Shown: positions 24,358 through 35,531 of the stretch, piece after piece | How positions within the stretch are numbered: the stretch's first letter is position 1 | Layout of the letters: every line of letters starts with the position of its first letter | From: Porticoccaceae bacterium | Lineage (GTDB): Bacteria > Pseudomonadota > Gammaproteobacteria > Pseudomonadales > Porticoccaceae | Length of the DNA: 64,000 bases | Assembly: GCA_026005035.1 (NCBI GenBank) | Contig: BPKH01000002.1 | Coordinates: forward strand, 302,501-366,500 | Direction of reading: 5' to 3' | Program-made: the position numbers and the translations under genes | The notes under the pieces: model-generated | Databases searched by the model: none | Told to the model about the DNA's origin: nothing | The model's input: the letters and a program-made list of their open reading frames with translations, nothing else

Positions 24358-25071
24358 GTGGAAGCGCAGGCGCCGCGCCCGATCCGCCTGGAGGCCAACT
24401 GGCTGCGCCGGTTGGAAGGGGAGTTCCGCGAGCCCTACATGGCCGAGTTGCGGCGCTTTCTAGCCACCGAGCGGGCGCGGGGAAAGGAGATCTATCCGCC
24501 GCCGCGGTGGTGGTTTCGGGCCTTCGATGCCACCCCTTTCGATCGGGTCAAGGTGGTCATCCTCGGCCAGGACCCCTACCACGGCCCCGGCCAGGCCCAT
24601 GGCTTGTGCTTTTCGGTGCCGCCGGGAGTGGAAATCCCCCCTTCACTGGCCAACGTCTACCGGGAGTTGGAGAGCGATCTCGGCATTCCCCCCGCGTCGC
24701 ACGGCTGTCTGCTTTCGTGGGCGCGGCAGGGCGTTTTGCTCCTCAACGCCACCCTCACCGTGGAGCGGGGTCGGCCGGGCTCCCACCGCGGCCGCGGCTG
24801 GGAGCGGTTCACGGATGCGGCGGTGCGGATCCTGGCCGAGGAGCGGGAGCACCTGGTGTTTTTGCTCTGGGGCAGGGAGGCGGCCCAGAAGGGCTCCTTC
24901 ATCGACCGGCGGCGCCACCTGGTGCTGACCGCCCCCCATCCGTCGCCCCTCTCGGCGCACCGCGGCTTTTTCGGCTGCCGCCACTTTTCCCGCGCCAACG
25001 AATACCTGCTGGCCACCGGACAGGCGCCGGTCGACTGGCGCCTACCCCCCGCCGGAGGGGATTCAGCATGA
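24358..25071 (+). CDS. ung: Uracil-DNA glycosylase (family 1)
   Basis: A 237-residue enzyme that removes uracil from DNA. The catalytic water-activating Asp72 is in [14 protein letters not shown], and His194 lies in [19 protein letters not shown] is also conserved. The GTG start at 24358 is 2 nt after the lysS stop. The end overlaps the next ATG by 4 nt, indicating an lysS-ung-DUF2141 transcription unit. Confidence 0.96.
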   Translation: MEAQAPRPIRLEANWLRRLEGEFREPYMAELRRFLATERARGKEIYPPPRWWFRAFDATPFDRVKVVILGQDPYHGPGQAHGLCFSVPPGVEIPPSLANVYRELESDLGIPPASHGCLLSWARQGVLLLNATLTVERGRPGSHRGRGWERFTDAAVRILAEEREHLVFLLWGREAAQKGSFIDRRRHLVLTAPHPSPLSAHRGFFGCRHFSRANEYLLATGQAPVDWRLPPAGGDSA

Positions 25072-25556
25072 ACCTCTGGAAGGGATTCTTCCTCTGGGGG
25101 ATCGCCTCTTGGGCGGCCGCGGCTGACCTGGTGGTGGAGGTGGCGGGCATCGATTCCCCCGAGGGGCGGGTGCGCCTTTGGGTGTACGACGACCCCGCCG
25201 CCTTTGCCGCCTGGAAGGGGCCCGTCACCCTCCAGGAGGCCCGCGCCGTCGCAGCCAGGGTGCGGCTGCGGGTGATCAACTTGCCGGCGGGGCGATACGC
25301 GGTGCGCCTCCACCACGATCGCGACGGGGACGGCGAGGTGGACCGCCGTTACGGGCGCTTCGCCGCCGAGGGGCTCGGCGTTTCCGGAGCACTTCCGCCA
25401 GCCAAGGCCGATTTCGCCAGCGCGGCGTTCGACCATCGAGCGGACGCGGACAGCATCCTGCGGATCCAACTCCACGCCTGCCGCCCCCAACCCCGCCAGG
25501 GGTGGTCCCCTCGGCGTGCGGGTCGTCCCTACCGGCCCGATCCGGAGTGCGACTGA
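25068..25556 (+). CDS. DUF2141 secreted protein
   Basis: A 162-residue exported protein: signal peptide [15 protein letters not shown], then a beta-rich DUF2141 domain ([38 protein letters not shown]). Function is unknown; the DGDGEVD stretch resembles a calcium-binding loop. A basic, proline-rich tail follows. It overlaps ung by 4 nt and precedes yaeQ. Confidence 0.82.
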   Translation: MNLWKGFFLWGIASWAAAADLVVEVAGIDSPEGRVRLWVYDDPAAFAAWKGPVTLQEARAVAARVRLRVINLPAGRYAVRLHHDRDGDGEVDRRYGRFAAEGLGVSGALPPAKADFASAAFDHRADADSILRIQLHACRPQPRQGWSPRRAGRPYRPDPECD

Positions 25557-25557
25557 G

Positions 25558-26067
25558 GTGAAGCCCCATCGGGTGGTGCTGGAGCGGCCAGGACTGCCCG
25601 GGCCCCTGCACCTCTGTTTGGCCCGCCACCCCTCGGAGAGCGACCGCCGCTTCTCGGCCAGGCTGCTGGCCTTGGCGGCCCACGGCGAGGCCGGCGTGCG
25701 CACCGGGGACGAACTCTGCCGCCGCGACGAGCCCGCTCTGTGGCTGCCCGCGCCGGCGGCAGGGATTCGCCTTTGGGTGGAGGTGGGCGCGCCGAGCGGC
25801 GCTCGGTTGCGCCGCGCATTGCAGCGCGCCGAGCGCGTTGCGGTCTACACCTGGCAGGGCAATGCGGCGCGCAGTTGGTGGCGTCGGACGGTGCGCGAGC
25901 TGCCCGCGCGGGGGCGGCCGGAGGTCCACCTCCTGCCACCCTGGGTGGGGGAAGCGGTGGCGAGCCTGCTCGCGGCGCGCCTGGAATTGCGGGTGAGTGC
26001 CACCGGCCGGCGCTGGCAGCTGAGCCTCAACGGGCGGGAGCTGACCTTCGCCGAGGAGCGCCTCTAG
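25558..26067 (+). CDS. yaeQ: YaeQ family protein
   Basis: A 169-residue YaeQ homologue with CLARHPSESDRRFSARLLAL near residue 20 and EPALWLPAPAAGIRLWVEVG, matching the E. coli family pattern. YaeQ has a restriction-nuclease-like (PD-D/E-xK) fold; its role is unclear. I take the GTG at 25558, 1 nt after the DUF2141 stop, because a longer frame from 25516 overlaps that gene. It converges with the next gene with a 4-nt overlap of stops. Confidence 0.85.
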   Translation: MKPHRVVLERPGLPGPLHLCLARHPSESDRRFSARLLALAAHGEAGVRTGDELCRRDEPALWLPAPAAGIRLWVEVGAPSGARLRRALQRAERVAVYTWQGNAARSWWRRTVRELPARGRPEVHLLPPWVGEAVASLLAARLELRVSATGRRWQLSLNGRELTFAEERL

Positions 26068-26498
26068 TCCACCACCAGAGGGGGCGCTCCCCGCCGCCGT
26101 CGCAGCCAGTTGAGGGCGGTGAGCACCGGCCGGTGGGAGACCAGCCAGCGCTCGAGGGCGAACTTGCCGGGGTAATCCAGGAGGATGAGCCCGGCGAGCA
26201 GGGTCAAAAGGCCCTGGCCGGGGAGAAAGAGCATCAAGACGCCCCCGGCGAGCAGCACGAGTCCCAGGAGGTTTTTCAGCAGGAGGAACAGGAACCGCAA
26301 CAGCGGATGGCGATTCCGCCAGGGCGCCGCCCGGCGCCGCCGGGGCCGGAAATAGTCCTGGGGGATGGCGGCGGCGACCCAGGGGAGCGCCAGCGCACTG
26401 GCGGCGAAGACCGCGAGCGACAGCAGGCCCAGGGCCCACAGCCAGCGCTCGTCAAGAACGTTCCAGGGCATCGCCGTAGGGAAGGGGGATTTCGGCAA
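26064..26498 (-). CDS. Small membrane protein, PGPGW-like
   Basis: A 144-residue protein with two hydrophobic regions: an N-terminal helix about 17-40 and a hairpin about 66-105. The stretch LFLPGQGLLTLLAGLILLDYPGKFALERW resembles the PGPGW family of putative transmembrane proteins (shown here only to identify the residue pattern LPGxGLxTxxxGLxLLDxPGK). Function is unknown. Its start overlaps the 3' end of ygfZ on the same strand by about 47 nt, so it is probably its operon partner. Confidence 0.65.
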   Translation of the reverse strand: MPKSPFPTAMPWNVLDERWLWALGLLSLAVFAASALALPWVAAAIPQDYFRPRRRRAAPWRNRHPLLRFLFLLLKNLLGLVLLAGGVLMLFLPGQGLLTLLAGLILLDYPGKFALERWLVSHRPVLTALNWLRRRRGAPPLVVD

Positions 26499-27385
26499 AG
26501 ACTGTCTCGCGACCGTCGAGGAGCAGGCGGCCGGACGCCAAGGCGCTCTGCGAGGCCACCGCGAGCAGCTCGAGCCGATCCCCGTCCGCCACCGCCGCCA
26601 CCACGGTGGCGGCTTCGCCCTCTGGGGAAGTGAGTTCCGCCCCCGGCGGGGGCGGGGCGGAGCCGGGCAGGCGCAGATGGTGGAGCCACCGCTTGGGCTT
26701 GCCGCGGTACTGGAGGCGGGCCACCACTTCTTGCCCGGTGTAACAGCCCTTGCGGAAACTCACCGCCCCCGTCGCCTGATAATTGAGCATCTGGGGGACG
26801 AAGAGCCCGGAGGTGGCCGCCGTCAGCACCGCCTCTCCCGCCTGGATCAGGGCGTATTCGAAGAGCCGCTCCGCGGCGGGGGGCGGCCGATGCGGTCAGT
26901 TGGCGCCAGAGGGCGGGCGCGCCGGTCGCGGCGACCGCGACCACCGCCAGTTGGGCAGCGAGGTTCACCGCCGGGGTGGGGCTCTCCATTTGCAAGAGAC
27001 CGAGCAGGGCGCGGCTCGAACTGGCGTCGGCCAGGGTGACCCGGCCGCGGTAGAGGGGGGCGTACTTGCCCAAGGTGGCGAGCGTGGGTGCCACCAAGCT
27101 CCGGTGGCAAACGAGCAACACCGTCTCCGCCCCTTCGCGCAGACAGTAGAGGTTGGCGATCACCCTGCCCTTGGGGTCGCACAGCGCCCCCTTCAGGCCG
27201 GACGCGGCGTCCAGTTCCCGCAGGTCGCAGGTGAGCTGGCCCTGGAGCAGCCGCTCGGCGTCGGGACCGGTCACCGCCACCGCCCCCCAGCTCGCCAGGG
27301 GGACCACCGCGGGCGCGGTGGCCCGCTCCGCCAGCGACTCCACATCCGGCGGGGGGGTGGCGAGAAAGTCGTAGGGCGACGACAT
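26452..27385 (-). pseudogene. ygfZ: tRNA-modifying protein YgfZ, frameshifted
   Basis: Folate-dependent protein of the GcvT-like family, needed for certain iron-sulfur enzymes and MiaB-type tRNA modification. The N-terminal part (ATG at 27385; AVAVTGPDAERLLQGQLTCD) and the C-terminal part (FRKGCYTGQEVVARLQYRGK, ending 26452) are in different frames. The break is at a run of six G at 26878-26883 (C on the coding strand); five bases would restore AAPAAERLFEY and the frame. The key cysteine motif KGCYTGQE is intact, so only the indel separates this from a normal gene of about 310 residues. Confidence 0.88.
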
Positions 27386-27424
27386 TGGATCCTCCTCGGC
27401 GGCGCGGCCATTCTACACCGGCCG

Positions 27425-27453
27425 TTGGGTTTGCGGGTGAAGGCCACTACAAT
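27425..27453 (+). promoter_or_regulatory. Probable sigma-70 promoter of sdhE-ygfX
   Basis: TTGGGT (27425-27430), a 17-nt spacer and TACAAT (27448-27453) lie 30 nt before the sdhE start, in the 97-nt gap shared with divergent ygfZ. Confidence 0.6.
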
Positions 27454-27482
27454 GGAGCGCCTCTTGCGGCGGGCCGTCGCCC

Positions 27483-27731
27483 ATGGACATCAATCGCCTC
27501 AAATGGGCCAGTCGGCGGGGCATGCTCGAGCTCGACCTGCTGCTTTTGCCCTTCGTCGAGCAGATCTATCCCCAGCTGTCGGGGGAGGACCAAGCGCGCT
27601 TCCACCGCCTCCTCGCCTGCGAGGACCAGGACCTGTTTCGCTGGCTGCTGGACCGAGAAGAGCCCGAGGACCCGGACCTTGCCCGAATCGTCGCCGTCAT
27701 CCGCGGGACGCGCGAGCGAATTCGCCTTTGA
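27483..27731 (+). CDS. sdhE: FAD assembly factor SdhE
   Basis: An 82-residue member of the SdhE/YgfY family that promotes covalent flavinylation of succinate dehydrogenase. The conserved N-terminal RLKWASRRGMLELDLLL contains the RGMxE flavinylation motif. It sits next to nadB, ygfZ and ygfX, as in many gammaproteobacteria. Its 3' end overlaps ygfX. Confidence 0.95.
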   Translation: MDINRLKWASRRGMLELDLLLLPFVEQIYPQLSGEDQARFHRLLACEDQDLFRWLLDREEPEDPDLARIVAVIRGTRERIRL

Positions 27732-28176
27732 AATCGCGCCCGGGGCGGGCCTCACCGCGCCCCTCAACCTGGTGGGCGCGGCCCTCGCCGCGGCCCTCCT
27801 CCTCGCGCCCCTGGCGCCGGCTGGGGCGCGCTGGCTCCTCCTCGGTTGGTTCGCCCTCGCCTGGGCGAGCGCGGTGGGGCGCCTCGGACGATGGGCCCGC
27901 TGGCGTCTGCGCTGGTCGGCGCGCGGCGTGCGCCTGGTCCGCGACGGGCGGGAGGAAGCGGTCCGCTTGCGCTTTGCGTTCGTCTCGCGCCGCCTCTTGG
28001 TGGTGGAACTCCACCTGGAAGAAGGCGAGCGCCTGTGTCTGCCCTGCACCCCCGCCGGGGGGGATAGCGAGGCCTGGCGGCGCCTACAAGTGGCCGCTCG
28101 GGGGGTCGCAGCGGACGATCACCTCCTGTCCGGCGAAGTTCATCGGCACCAGGATGGTGTCCCGCGCGATGGGTGA
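27679..28176 (+). CDS. ygfX: YgfX/CptA-like membrane protein
   Basis: Probable partner of sdhE. Two hydrophobic helices ([17 protein letters not shown] and [18 protein letters not shown]) precede a soluble domain, [18 protein letters not shown], as in YgfX, which acts on FtsZ and MreB in E. coli. No ATG exists; TTG at 27679, overlapping sdhE by 53 nt, is the best start, but it is uncertain. The family normally ends near EAWRRLQV, whereas here the frame runs 93 nt into the antisense of the nadB 3' end. Confidence 0.6.
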   Translation: MPESSPSSAGRASEFAFEIAPGAGLTAPLNLVGAALAAALLLAPLAPAGARWLLLGWFALAWASAVGRLGRWARWRLRWSARGVRLVRDGREEAVRLRFAFVSRRLLVVELHLEEGERLCLPCTPAGGDSEAWRRLQVAARGVAADDHLLSGEVHRHQDGVPRDG

Positions 28177-29727
28177 GGTGTCGGGGTAGTCCAGGGTGTA
28201 GTGCAACCCCCGGCTCTCCTTGCGCTCCATGGCCGAGCGGATGATCAGCTCGGCCACTAGGGCGAGGTTGCGCAGTTCCAAGAGGTCCCGGCTAACCTTG
28301 TAGTTGCTGTAGTACTCCTGGATTTCCCGCTGCAGCAGGCGGATGCGGTGTTCGGCGCGCTCGAGGCGCTTGCGGGTCCGCACGATGCCCACGTAATCCC
28401 ACATGAAGCGGCGCAGTTCGTCCCAGTTGTGGGAGATCACCACGTCTTCGTCCGAATAGGTGACGCGGCTTTCGTCCCAGGGAGCCGGCTCGGCGGGTTC
28501 GGGAATAGTGTCGATGACCCGATCGATGTGTTCGGCCGCCGACCATGCGAATACCAGGCACTCGAGCAGCGAGTTGCTGGCCATCCGATTGGCGCCGTGC
28601 AAGCCGGTCCAGGCCGTCTCGCCGATGGCGTAGAGGTTCTTGAGGTCGGTGCGGCCGTGGAGATCGGTGAGGATGCCGCCACAGGTGTAGTGGGCGGCGG
28701 GCACCACCGGCACCGGCTCGCGGGTGATGTCGAAGCCGTACTTGAGGCACTGCTCGTAGACGTTGGGAAAGTGGCTCTTGACGAATTCCGCCGGCTTGTG
28801 GGTGATGTCGAGGTAGACGAAGTCGACCCCGAGCCGTTTCATCTCGTGGTCGATGGCCCTGGCCACGATGTCCCGGGGCGCGAGTTCCGCCGCGGGGTGG
28901 AAGCGGTCCATGAAGCGCTCCCCGGAGGGCAACCTGAGCACCGCGCCCTCGCCGCGCAGCGCCTCGGTGAGCAGGAGCGAGCGCGCCTGGGGGTGGTAGA
29001 GGCAGGTGGGGTGGAACTGGTTGAATTCCATGTTGGCCACGCGGCAGCCCTGGCGCCAAGCGACGGCGATGCCGTCGCCGCTCGCTTCCACGGGGTTGCT
29101 GGAATAGAGGTAGACGCGGCTTGCGCCCCCCGTCGCCAGCACCACTGCCTTGGCCAGGAAGACGTCCACCCGATCGGCCCGGCGGTTGAGGACGTAGGCG
29201 CCGGTGCAGCGGATCTTGCGGCTGTTGCAGTCCGCCTGGGTGATCAGGTCGACGATCACGTGGTCTTCGAACGCGCGCACCGTCGGCTGCGCCAGCAGCC
29301 GGTCGGTGAGCGTCTCGGCCACCGCTTTGCCCGTGGCGTCGGCGCTGTGCAGCACCCGCCGGTGGCTGTGGCCGCCTTCGCGGGTGAGGTGGAATTCCCC
29401 CGTGGCGGGATCGCGGGTGAAATTCATGCCCCGCTCCACCAGCCACTGGATCACCGCCGGCCCGTGCTCCACGGTGAAGCGCACCACCTCTTCGTGGCAC
29501 AGGCCGGCGCCGGCGGCCAGGGTGTCGCGGATGTGGGCTTCGATGCTGTCTTCGCTGTCGAAGACCGCGGCCACCCCTCCCTGGGCCAGCCAAGTGGAGC
29601 CGGAATGGAGCGAGCTCTTGCTCAACACCGCCACCCGATAGCCCCGTTCGGCCAGGCGGATGGCGCAGCTGGCGCCGGCGGCGCCGCTGCCCACGACCAG
29701 CACGTCGTAGCGGTGGTACTCGCTCAT
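28084..29727 (-). CDS. nadB: L-aspartate oxidase
   Basis: A 547-residue FAD enzyme that makes iminoaspartate for NAD synthesis with NadA. The FAD motif [19 protein letters not shown] is at about 10-28; [24 protein letters not shown] and the active-site segment GEGAVLRL with RDIVARAID follow. The capping and C-terminal helical domains are complete. The start at 29727 gives the normal length. It is divergent from rpoE with 114 nt between, as in Pseudomonas. Confidence 0.96.
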   Translation of the reverse strand: MSEYHRYDVLVVGSGAAGASCAIRLAERGYRVAVLSKSSLHSGSTWLAQGGVAAVFDSEDSIEAHIRDTLAAGAGLCHEEVVRFTVEHGPAVIQWLVERGMNFTRDPATGEFHLTREGGHSHRRVLHSADATGKAVAETLTDRLLAQPTVRAFEDHVIVDLITQADCNSRKIRCTGAYVLNRRADRVDVFLAKAVVLATGGASRVYLYSSNPVEASGDGIAVAWRQGCRVANMEFNQFHPTCLYHPQARSLLLTEALRGEGAVLRLPSGERFMDRFHPAAELAPRDIVARAIDHEMKRLGVDFVYLDITHKPAEFVKSHFPNVYEQCLKYGFDITREPVPVVPAAHYTCGGILTDLHGRTDLKNLYAIGETAWTGLHGANRMASNSLLECLVFAWSAAEHIDRVIDTIPEPAEPAPWDESRVTYSDEDVVISHNWDELRRFMWDYVGIVRTRKRLERAEHRIRLLQREIQEYYSNYKVSRDLLELRNLALVAELIIRSAMERKESRGLHYTLDYPDTSPIARDTILVPMNFAGQEVIVRCDPPSGHL

Positions 29728-29841
29728 CGCCCCCACCCTCTGCCGGGGACCGGGAGCGGAGCATGATAGTATAGGCCGCCGCATCCGCCCAAGGGCCGCG
29801 GCGCGCCGGCCCGCAGCGACCCAGGACGAGGGGAGATCTCG

Positions 29842-30438
29842 ATGGCCGCCGAGAGGGCGTCCGACTCTGACGAGCAGCTGGTCGCCCGGGCGCGGCGGGG
29901 CGACAAGCGCGCCTTCGACCTGCTGGTGCTCAAGTACCAGTACCGACTCCAGGCCCTCGTGGCCCGCTATTTCCAGGACCCGGAGGAGATCGCCGACGTG
30001 GTCCAGGACACCTTCGTCAAGGCCTACCGCGCCCTCGGCAACTTTCGGGGAGAGAGCCGGTTTTACACCTGGCTCTACCGGATCGCCGTCAACACCGCCA
30101 AGAACCACCTGGTGGCGCGCAGTCGGCGCCCCCCGGCGGACGACGTGGAGGTAGAGAGTGCCGAGCAGCTCGACGCCGGAGATTCGCTCCGGGACGTGGA
30201 CAGCCCGGAGAACCTCTTTCTTCGGGACGAGCTCGAGGAACTGGTGTTGCGCGCCATCGATGCCCTGCCGGAAGAGCTGCGCACGGCGCTGACCTTGCGC
30301 GAATTCGAGGGGTTGAGCTACGAGGAGATCGCCAAGGCCATGGGCTGCCCCGTGGGGACGGTGCGCTCGCGCATTTTCCGCGCCCGGGAGGCGATCGACC
30401 GGGAAGTGCGCCGGCTGACGGGGGAGGGGGTGCGGTGA
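29842..30438 (+). CDS. rpoE: Sigma-E/AlgU family envelope-stress sigma factor
   Basis: A 198-residue group 4 sigma factor. Region 2 covers about 20-90 ([41 protein letters not shown]) and region 4 about 130-185 ([44 protein letters not shown] in the usual helix-turn-helix place). It directs genes for cell-envelope repair and, in some relatives, alginate. An AGGGGAG site precedes the ATG. I see no sigma-E type promoter in front of it, but one follows it. Confidence 0.95.
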   Translation: MAAERASDSDEQLVARARRGDKRAFDLLVLKYQYRLQALVARYFQDPEEIADVVQDTFVKAYRALGNFRGESRFYTWLYRIAVNTAKNHLVARSRRPPADDVEVESAEQLDAGDSLRDVDSPENLFLRDELEELVLRAIDALPEELRTALTLREFEGLSYEEIAKAMGCPVGTVRSRIFRAREAIDREVRRLTGEGVR

Positions 30439-30439
30439 A

Positions 30440-30468
30440 GGAACTCCCTTGTGCCGCCGTGGTCTGAA
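30440..30468 (+). promoter_or_regulatory. Sigma-E/AlgU-type promoter before the anti-sigma gene
   Basis: GGAACT at 30440-30445 and TCTGAA at 30463-30468 lie just after the rpoE stop. Counted in the AlgU way this is GAACTC-N16-TCTGA, one mismatch from the known consensus GAACTT-N16/17-TCTGA. It would let the sigma factor switch on its own anti-sigma operon. Confidence 0.75.
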
Positions 30469-30520
30469 ATATAGACTGGGCCGTGGGCCCGCCGCTGGTT
30501 CCAACGTGGGAGATTCCCGA

Positions 30521-31141
30521 ATGGTGGAAAGATCCGAGGGCGCGAGGGAGTCCCTGTCGGCCTTGATGGACGGCGAGGCGAGTGAGTTCGAGGTGCGCCG
30601 CCTGCTCGACTCTCTGGACGAGGATCCGGAACTGCGGGCGCGGTGGCGGCGTTACCAACTGGCCCGCGCGGCGCTGCGCCGCGAATTGCCTCCGCGGGTG
30701 GTGGATCTCTCCCAACGGGTGCGCGACGCCCTCGAGGGCGCGCCCGCGCCGCGGCGCACTTGGGGCGTTCCCCTAGCGGCCCTGGGGCGCGCGGCGGTGG
30801 CGGCGTCGGTGGCCGCGGTGACGGTCTTCGCCGCCCTGCACTGGCGGGATGGACACCGGGCGGATCCCCAGGTGGCCTCTTCCGCCGCCGGCGCACCCCG
30901 CTTCCAATGGCCGGCCGGGGGGGCGATGCCGGTGCTGCCGGCGCGGCTGGCCAGCGTGGAGCGCACCCCCGGTCCCGTGCGCGCGGCACCGCCCGCCGCT
31001 GTGCCCGATCCCGAAGCGGTGCGCCAGAGCATCGAGGCGGCCACCTGGTTGATCCACCGCCACGCCGCCCTCGCTGCTGGCGCGGCGGCGGTCCAGGGCC
31101 CCTTGCCCTTGGCGCGCCTGCCCCGGGAAGCCGCGCACTGA
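30521..31141 (+). CDS. mucA: Anti-sigma-E factor RseA/MucA
   Basis: A 206-residue membrane-spanning anti-sigma factor. The cytoplasmic N-terminal domain ([23 protein letters not shown]) binds the sigma factor. One hydrophobic helix lies near residues 88-105 ([16 protein letters not shown]), and the periplasmic tail is rich in Ala and Pro. Envelope damage triggers its proteolysis by DegS/RseP homologues (not in this window). I chose the ATG at 30521; a longer in-frame start at 30449 adds poorly conserved residues. Confidence 0.9.
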   Translation: MVERSEGARESLSALMDGEASEFEVRRLLDSLDEDPELRARWRRYQLARAALRRELPPRVVDLSQRVRDALEGAPAPRRTWGVPLAALGRAAVAASVAAVTVFAALHWRDGHRADPQVASSAAGAPRFQWPAGGAMPVLPARLASVERTPGPVRAAPPAAVPDPEAVRQSIEAATWLIHRHAALAAGAAAVQGPLPLARLPREAAH

Positions 31142-31151
31142 AGGCGGGCGG

Positions 31152-32057
31152 ATGACCCAGGCGCGCTCCCTTGTCCTTCTGTTTCTGTTTCTCTGCTTGA
31201 GCCTGGCAGCGCCCGCCACTGTCTGGGCGCAGGCGGATTCGCCCAGGCAGCTGCTCGCGCGGATGGCCCAAGCCAACCGCACCCTCGATTACCGCGGCGT
31301 CTTCACCCACGAATACGCCGGAGCGCTCGCCTCATTGGCAATCGTCCACGCAGTGCGGGACGGCCGCGAATACCAAAAGATCGTCCACCTCAACGGGACG
31401 CCCCGGGAATGGCTGCGGGTGAATTCCCTGGCCTGCCGGCGGGCGGCGGATCAGCTGCTCGCCGCCACCCACTTGGCCGGCGCCGAGGTGGAGCGCCACT
31501 ACCGCCTGTGGGTCAAGGGAGAGGACCGGGTGGCGGGTCGGCCGGTGCGCATTCTCCACGCCATTCCCGAGGACCCCTATCGCTACGGCCAGGTTCTGGC
31601 ACTCGATCGCGAGACTGGCCTCCTGCTCCAGGCCCTGGTGGTGGACGCGGAAGGCAAGGTGCTCGAGCGGTTCCAGTTCGCCGAGATCCAGTACGGTCTG
31701 GCGCCCGAGGAGATTGCGGCGCTGGCCGAGGAGCGCGCCGCGGAAGAGCCCTGTGGGGCTTTGGCGGAGGACGAGCAGCTGGTGGGGTGGCTGCCGCCGG
31801 GCTTCCGCCTGCTGGGCCGGCGAGAGGCCGAGCGGGAGCTCGCCCTGCTCTTCGGCGACGGCTTGGCCTTTTTCTCGGTGGTGATCGGCGCTCCGCTTCC
31901 CACCGGCCCCCGACCGCTGTTCCTCCGTCGGGGCGCCACCGGCGTGTGGTTTGCCGAGGTGGGCGGCGAAATCCCCGTCGGCGTGGTTGGGGAGGTCCCC
32001 GCCCGCACGCTGGAGCGCGTGGCCGCCACCGTCCGGGTGGCGGGGGTGCGGCCGTGA
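31152..32057 (+). CDS. mucB: Periplasmic sigma-E regulator RseB/MucB
   Basis: A 301-residue periplasmic protein that protects MucA/RseA from cleavage and senses lipopolysaccharide intermediates. A signal peptide (LFLFLCLSLAAPATVWAQA) leads into the large LolA-like domain (RTLDYRGVFTHEY, QILHAIPEDPYRYG-like segment) and the small C-terminal domain (LPPGFRLLGRR). It starts 10 nt after mucA and overlaps the next gene by 4 nt. Confidence 0.94.
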   Translation: MTQARSLVLLFLFLCLSLAAPATVWAQADSPRQLLARMAQANRTLDYRGVFTHEYAGALASLAIVHAVRDGREYQKIVHLNGTPREWLRVNSLACRRAADQLLAATHLAGAEVERHYRLWVKGEDRVAGRPVRILHAIPEDPYRYGQVLALDRETGLLLQALVVDAEGKVLERFQFAEIQYGLAPEEIAALAEERAAEEPCGALAEDEQLVGWLPPGFRLLGRREAERELALLFGDGLAFFSVVIGAPLPTGPRPLFLRRGATGVWFAEVGGEIPVGVVGEVPARTLERVAATVRVAGVRP

Positions 32058-32488
32058 TCCGCGAGCGGGGCACGGTGGTGGCCGTGGAGCCGGGGCGGGT
32101 GCTGGTGGAGACCGCCCCCGCCGGGGCCTGCGGCTCCTGCGGGGCGCGGCCGGGTTGCGGTCACCATCTGCTGGGGCGGTCTCTCGCCGGCGCCACGCGC
32201 ATACCCGTGGCGGTCCCGCCGGACTTCCCCTCGCCGCTCTCCCCCGGCGATCGGGTGGTGATCGGGGTGGCCGAGGATCTGTTGGTCAAAAGCGCCCTCA
32301 CGCTCTACGGCGTGCCACTCCTGGGTGGGCTCCTCGGCGCCGCCGGCGGCCATCTGGCCCTTGCCTCGGAAGGGTGGGCCGCTCTGTTCGCCCTGGTCGG
32401 ATTCGCGGCGGGCGCCTGGGCGGCGCGCCGCGTGGCGGCCCGCCTCGCCCTGAACCCGGCGGCGCGCCCCGTCCTGCTCGCCGAGTGA
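32054..32488 (+). CDS. rseC: SoxR-reducing system/sigma-E regulator RseC
   Basis: A 144-residue inner-membrane protein of the RseC/MucC family. The N-terminal cytoplasmic part has the cysteine cluster [15 protein letters not shown]. Two transmembrane helices follow ([19 protein letters not shown] and [16 protein letters not shown]). The GTG start overlaps mucB. It completes a mucA-mucB-mucC set. Confidence 0.92.
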   Translation: MIRERGTVVAVEPGRVLVETAPAGACGSCGARPGCGHHLLGRSLAGATRIPVAVPPDFPSPLSPGDRVVIGVAEDLLVKSALTLYGVPLLGGLLGAAGGHLALASEGWAALFALVGFAAGAWAARRVAARLALNPAARPVLLAE

Positions 32489-32594
32489 AACCGCGCGCCG
32501 GCGCTTGCGGGGCGGGCCGGCGGCACCGCGTGGTCTCCGGTGGTCAAATCGGATAGACTTCGCGGCGGCCCGCGATTCCGGCGTTTCCCCCGAC

Positions 32595-34394
<1,800 letters not shown>

Positions 34395-34400
34395 GCGGAC

Positions 34401-35153
34401 ATGGAGCTCGATTTTCCCCTGATCTTGGTGGTGCTGACCGCCCTCACCGGGGCCATGTGGCTGCTCGACCGCTGGGTGCTCAAGCCCCGCCGCGGCGACG
34501 CGCCGGCGCCATTTTACGTCGAGTACACCGCGCCCTTTTTCCCCGTCCTCGCCCTGGTGTTGGCGTTGCGGTCGTTCGTCGTCGAGCCCTTCCAGATTCC
34601 CTCGGCCTCCATGGTGCCGACTCTCGAGATCGGCGATTTCATCCTCGTGGACAAATTTTCTTACGGCTTGCGGTTGCCGGTTGTGCGCACCAAGATCCTC
34701 GACGTCGGCAAGCCCGAGCGGGGCGACGTGATGGTCTTCTTCCCGCCCGGAGACGACCGGTACTTCATCAAGCGGGTGGTGGGGTTGCCCGGCGACCAGG
34801 TGCGGATCATCGACAACCAGCTTTTCATCAACGGCGAACCCGTCCCACAACGGGAGCTGCCGGACCTGCGCGGCGCTGGATACGGATATCTGATCGCCGA
34901 AGAAAGGCTGGGCGGGCATCTGCACCTGATACGCAAGCGCCGCGTCCCCGGGCCGCTGGGGCGCTTTTTCGAGTACCAGGTGCCCGAGGGGCACTACTTC
35001 GTGATGGGTGATAATCGAGACAACAGCAGCGACAGCCGGGTGTGGGGGGCGGTTCCGGAAGAGAACATCGTGGGGCGGGCTTTCTTCATCTGGATGCATT
35101 GGGAAAGCTTGTTCAGCCTGCCTTCCTTTGCTCGGGTCGGGCCGATTCCCTGA
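34401..35153 (+). CDS. lepB: Signal peptidase I
   Basis: A 250-residue membrane protease that cleaves Sec and Tat signal peptides. Two N-terminal helices anchor it. The catalytic Ser70 is in IPSASMVPTL and the general-base Lys124 in RYFIKRVVGLPGD. Box E, GHYFVMGDNRDNSSDSRVWG, is complete. It lies between lepA and the DUF4845 gene, a common order in this class. Confidence 0.97.
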   Translation: MELDFPLILVVLTALTGAMWLLDRWVLKPRRGDAPAPFYVEYTAPFFPVLALVLALRSFVVEPFQIPSASMVPTLEIGDFILVDKFSYGLRLPVVRTKILDVGKPERGDVMVFFPPGDDRYFIKRVVGLPGDQVRIIDNQLFINGEPVPQRELPDLRGAGYGYLIAEERLGGHLHLIRKRRVPGPLGRFFEYQVPEGHYFVMGDNRDNSSDSRVWGAVPEENIVGRAFFIWMHWESLFSLPSFARVGPIP

Positions 35154-35171
35154 CGGCGGGAGGGGTGGGAC

Positions 35172-35531
35172 ATGGCGAATCGAGGCATTTCCACGCTGGG
35201 GCTCCTCTTCCTCTTGGTGGGTGCCGCGGCGGTACTGGTGGTGGCTTTCCGCATCGGTCCCCTCTACGTGGACAACTGGTTCGTCAAGGCTTCGGTGGAA
35301 GCGCTGGCCGACGAAGAGCTGGAGGAGATGTCGGATGCCCAGATCCGCAGGGCCCTCGAGCGCTATTTCACGGTCAACGGGGTGCGCGACCTGTCGCCCC
35401 GCGATGCGCGCATCGAGCGCGACGCGCGCGACGTGACGGTGGTGGTGGAATACGAGCGCCGCGTCCCCTTGATCGGCAACGTGGACGCAGTCGTCCATTT
35501 CACCAACCGCTACAGCACGGCGGAAGAATGA
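35172..35531 (+). CDS. DUF4845 membrane protein
   Basis: A 119-residue protein with one N-terminal transmembrane helix (LLFLLVGAAAVLVVAFRIG) and a small extracytoplasmic domain. It resembles a pilin-like N-terminus (RGISTLGLLFLL) but lacks a prepilin cleavage site. It belongs to the family commonly found between lepB and rnc; function unknown. It overlaps rnc by 4 nt. Confidence 0.88.
   Translation: MANRGISTLGLLFLLVGAAAVLVVAFRIGPLYVDNWFVKASVEALADEELEEMSDAQIRRALERYFTVNGVRDLSPRDARIERDARDVTVVVEYERRVPLIGNVDAVVHFTNRYSTAEE

Noticed and set aside
28348-29766. A 472-residue open frame on the plus strand opposite nadB
   Set aside because: nadB is intact on the other strand with all motifs; this is a GC-driven shadow.
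29728-29841. A second sigma-E promoter upstream of rpoE
   Set aside because: No GAACTT/TCTGA pair at suitable spacing; only a TATACT-like element on the minus strand without a -35 at proper distance.
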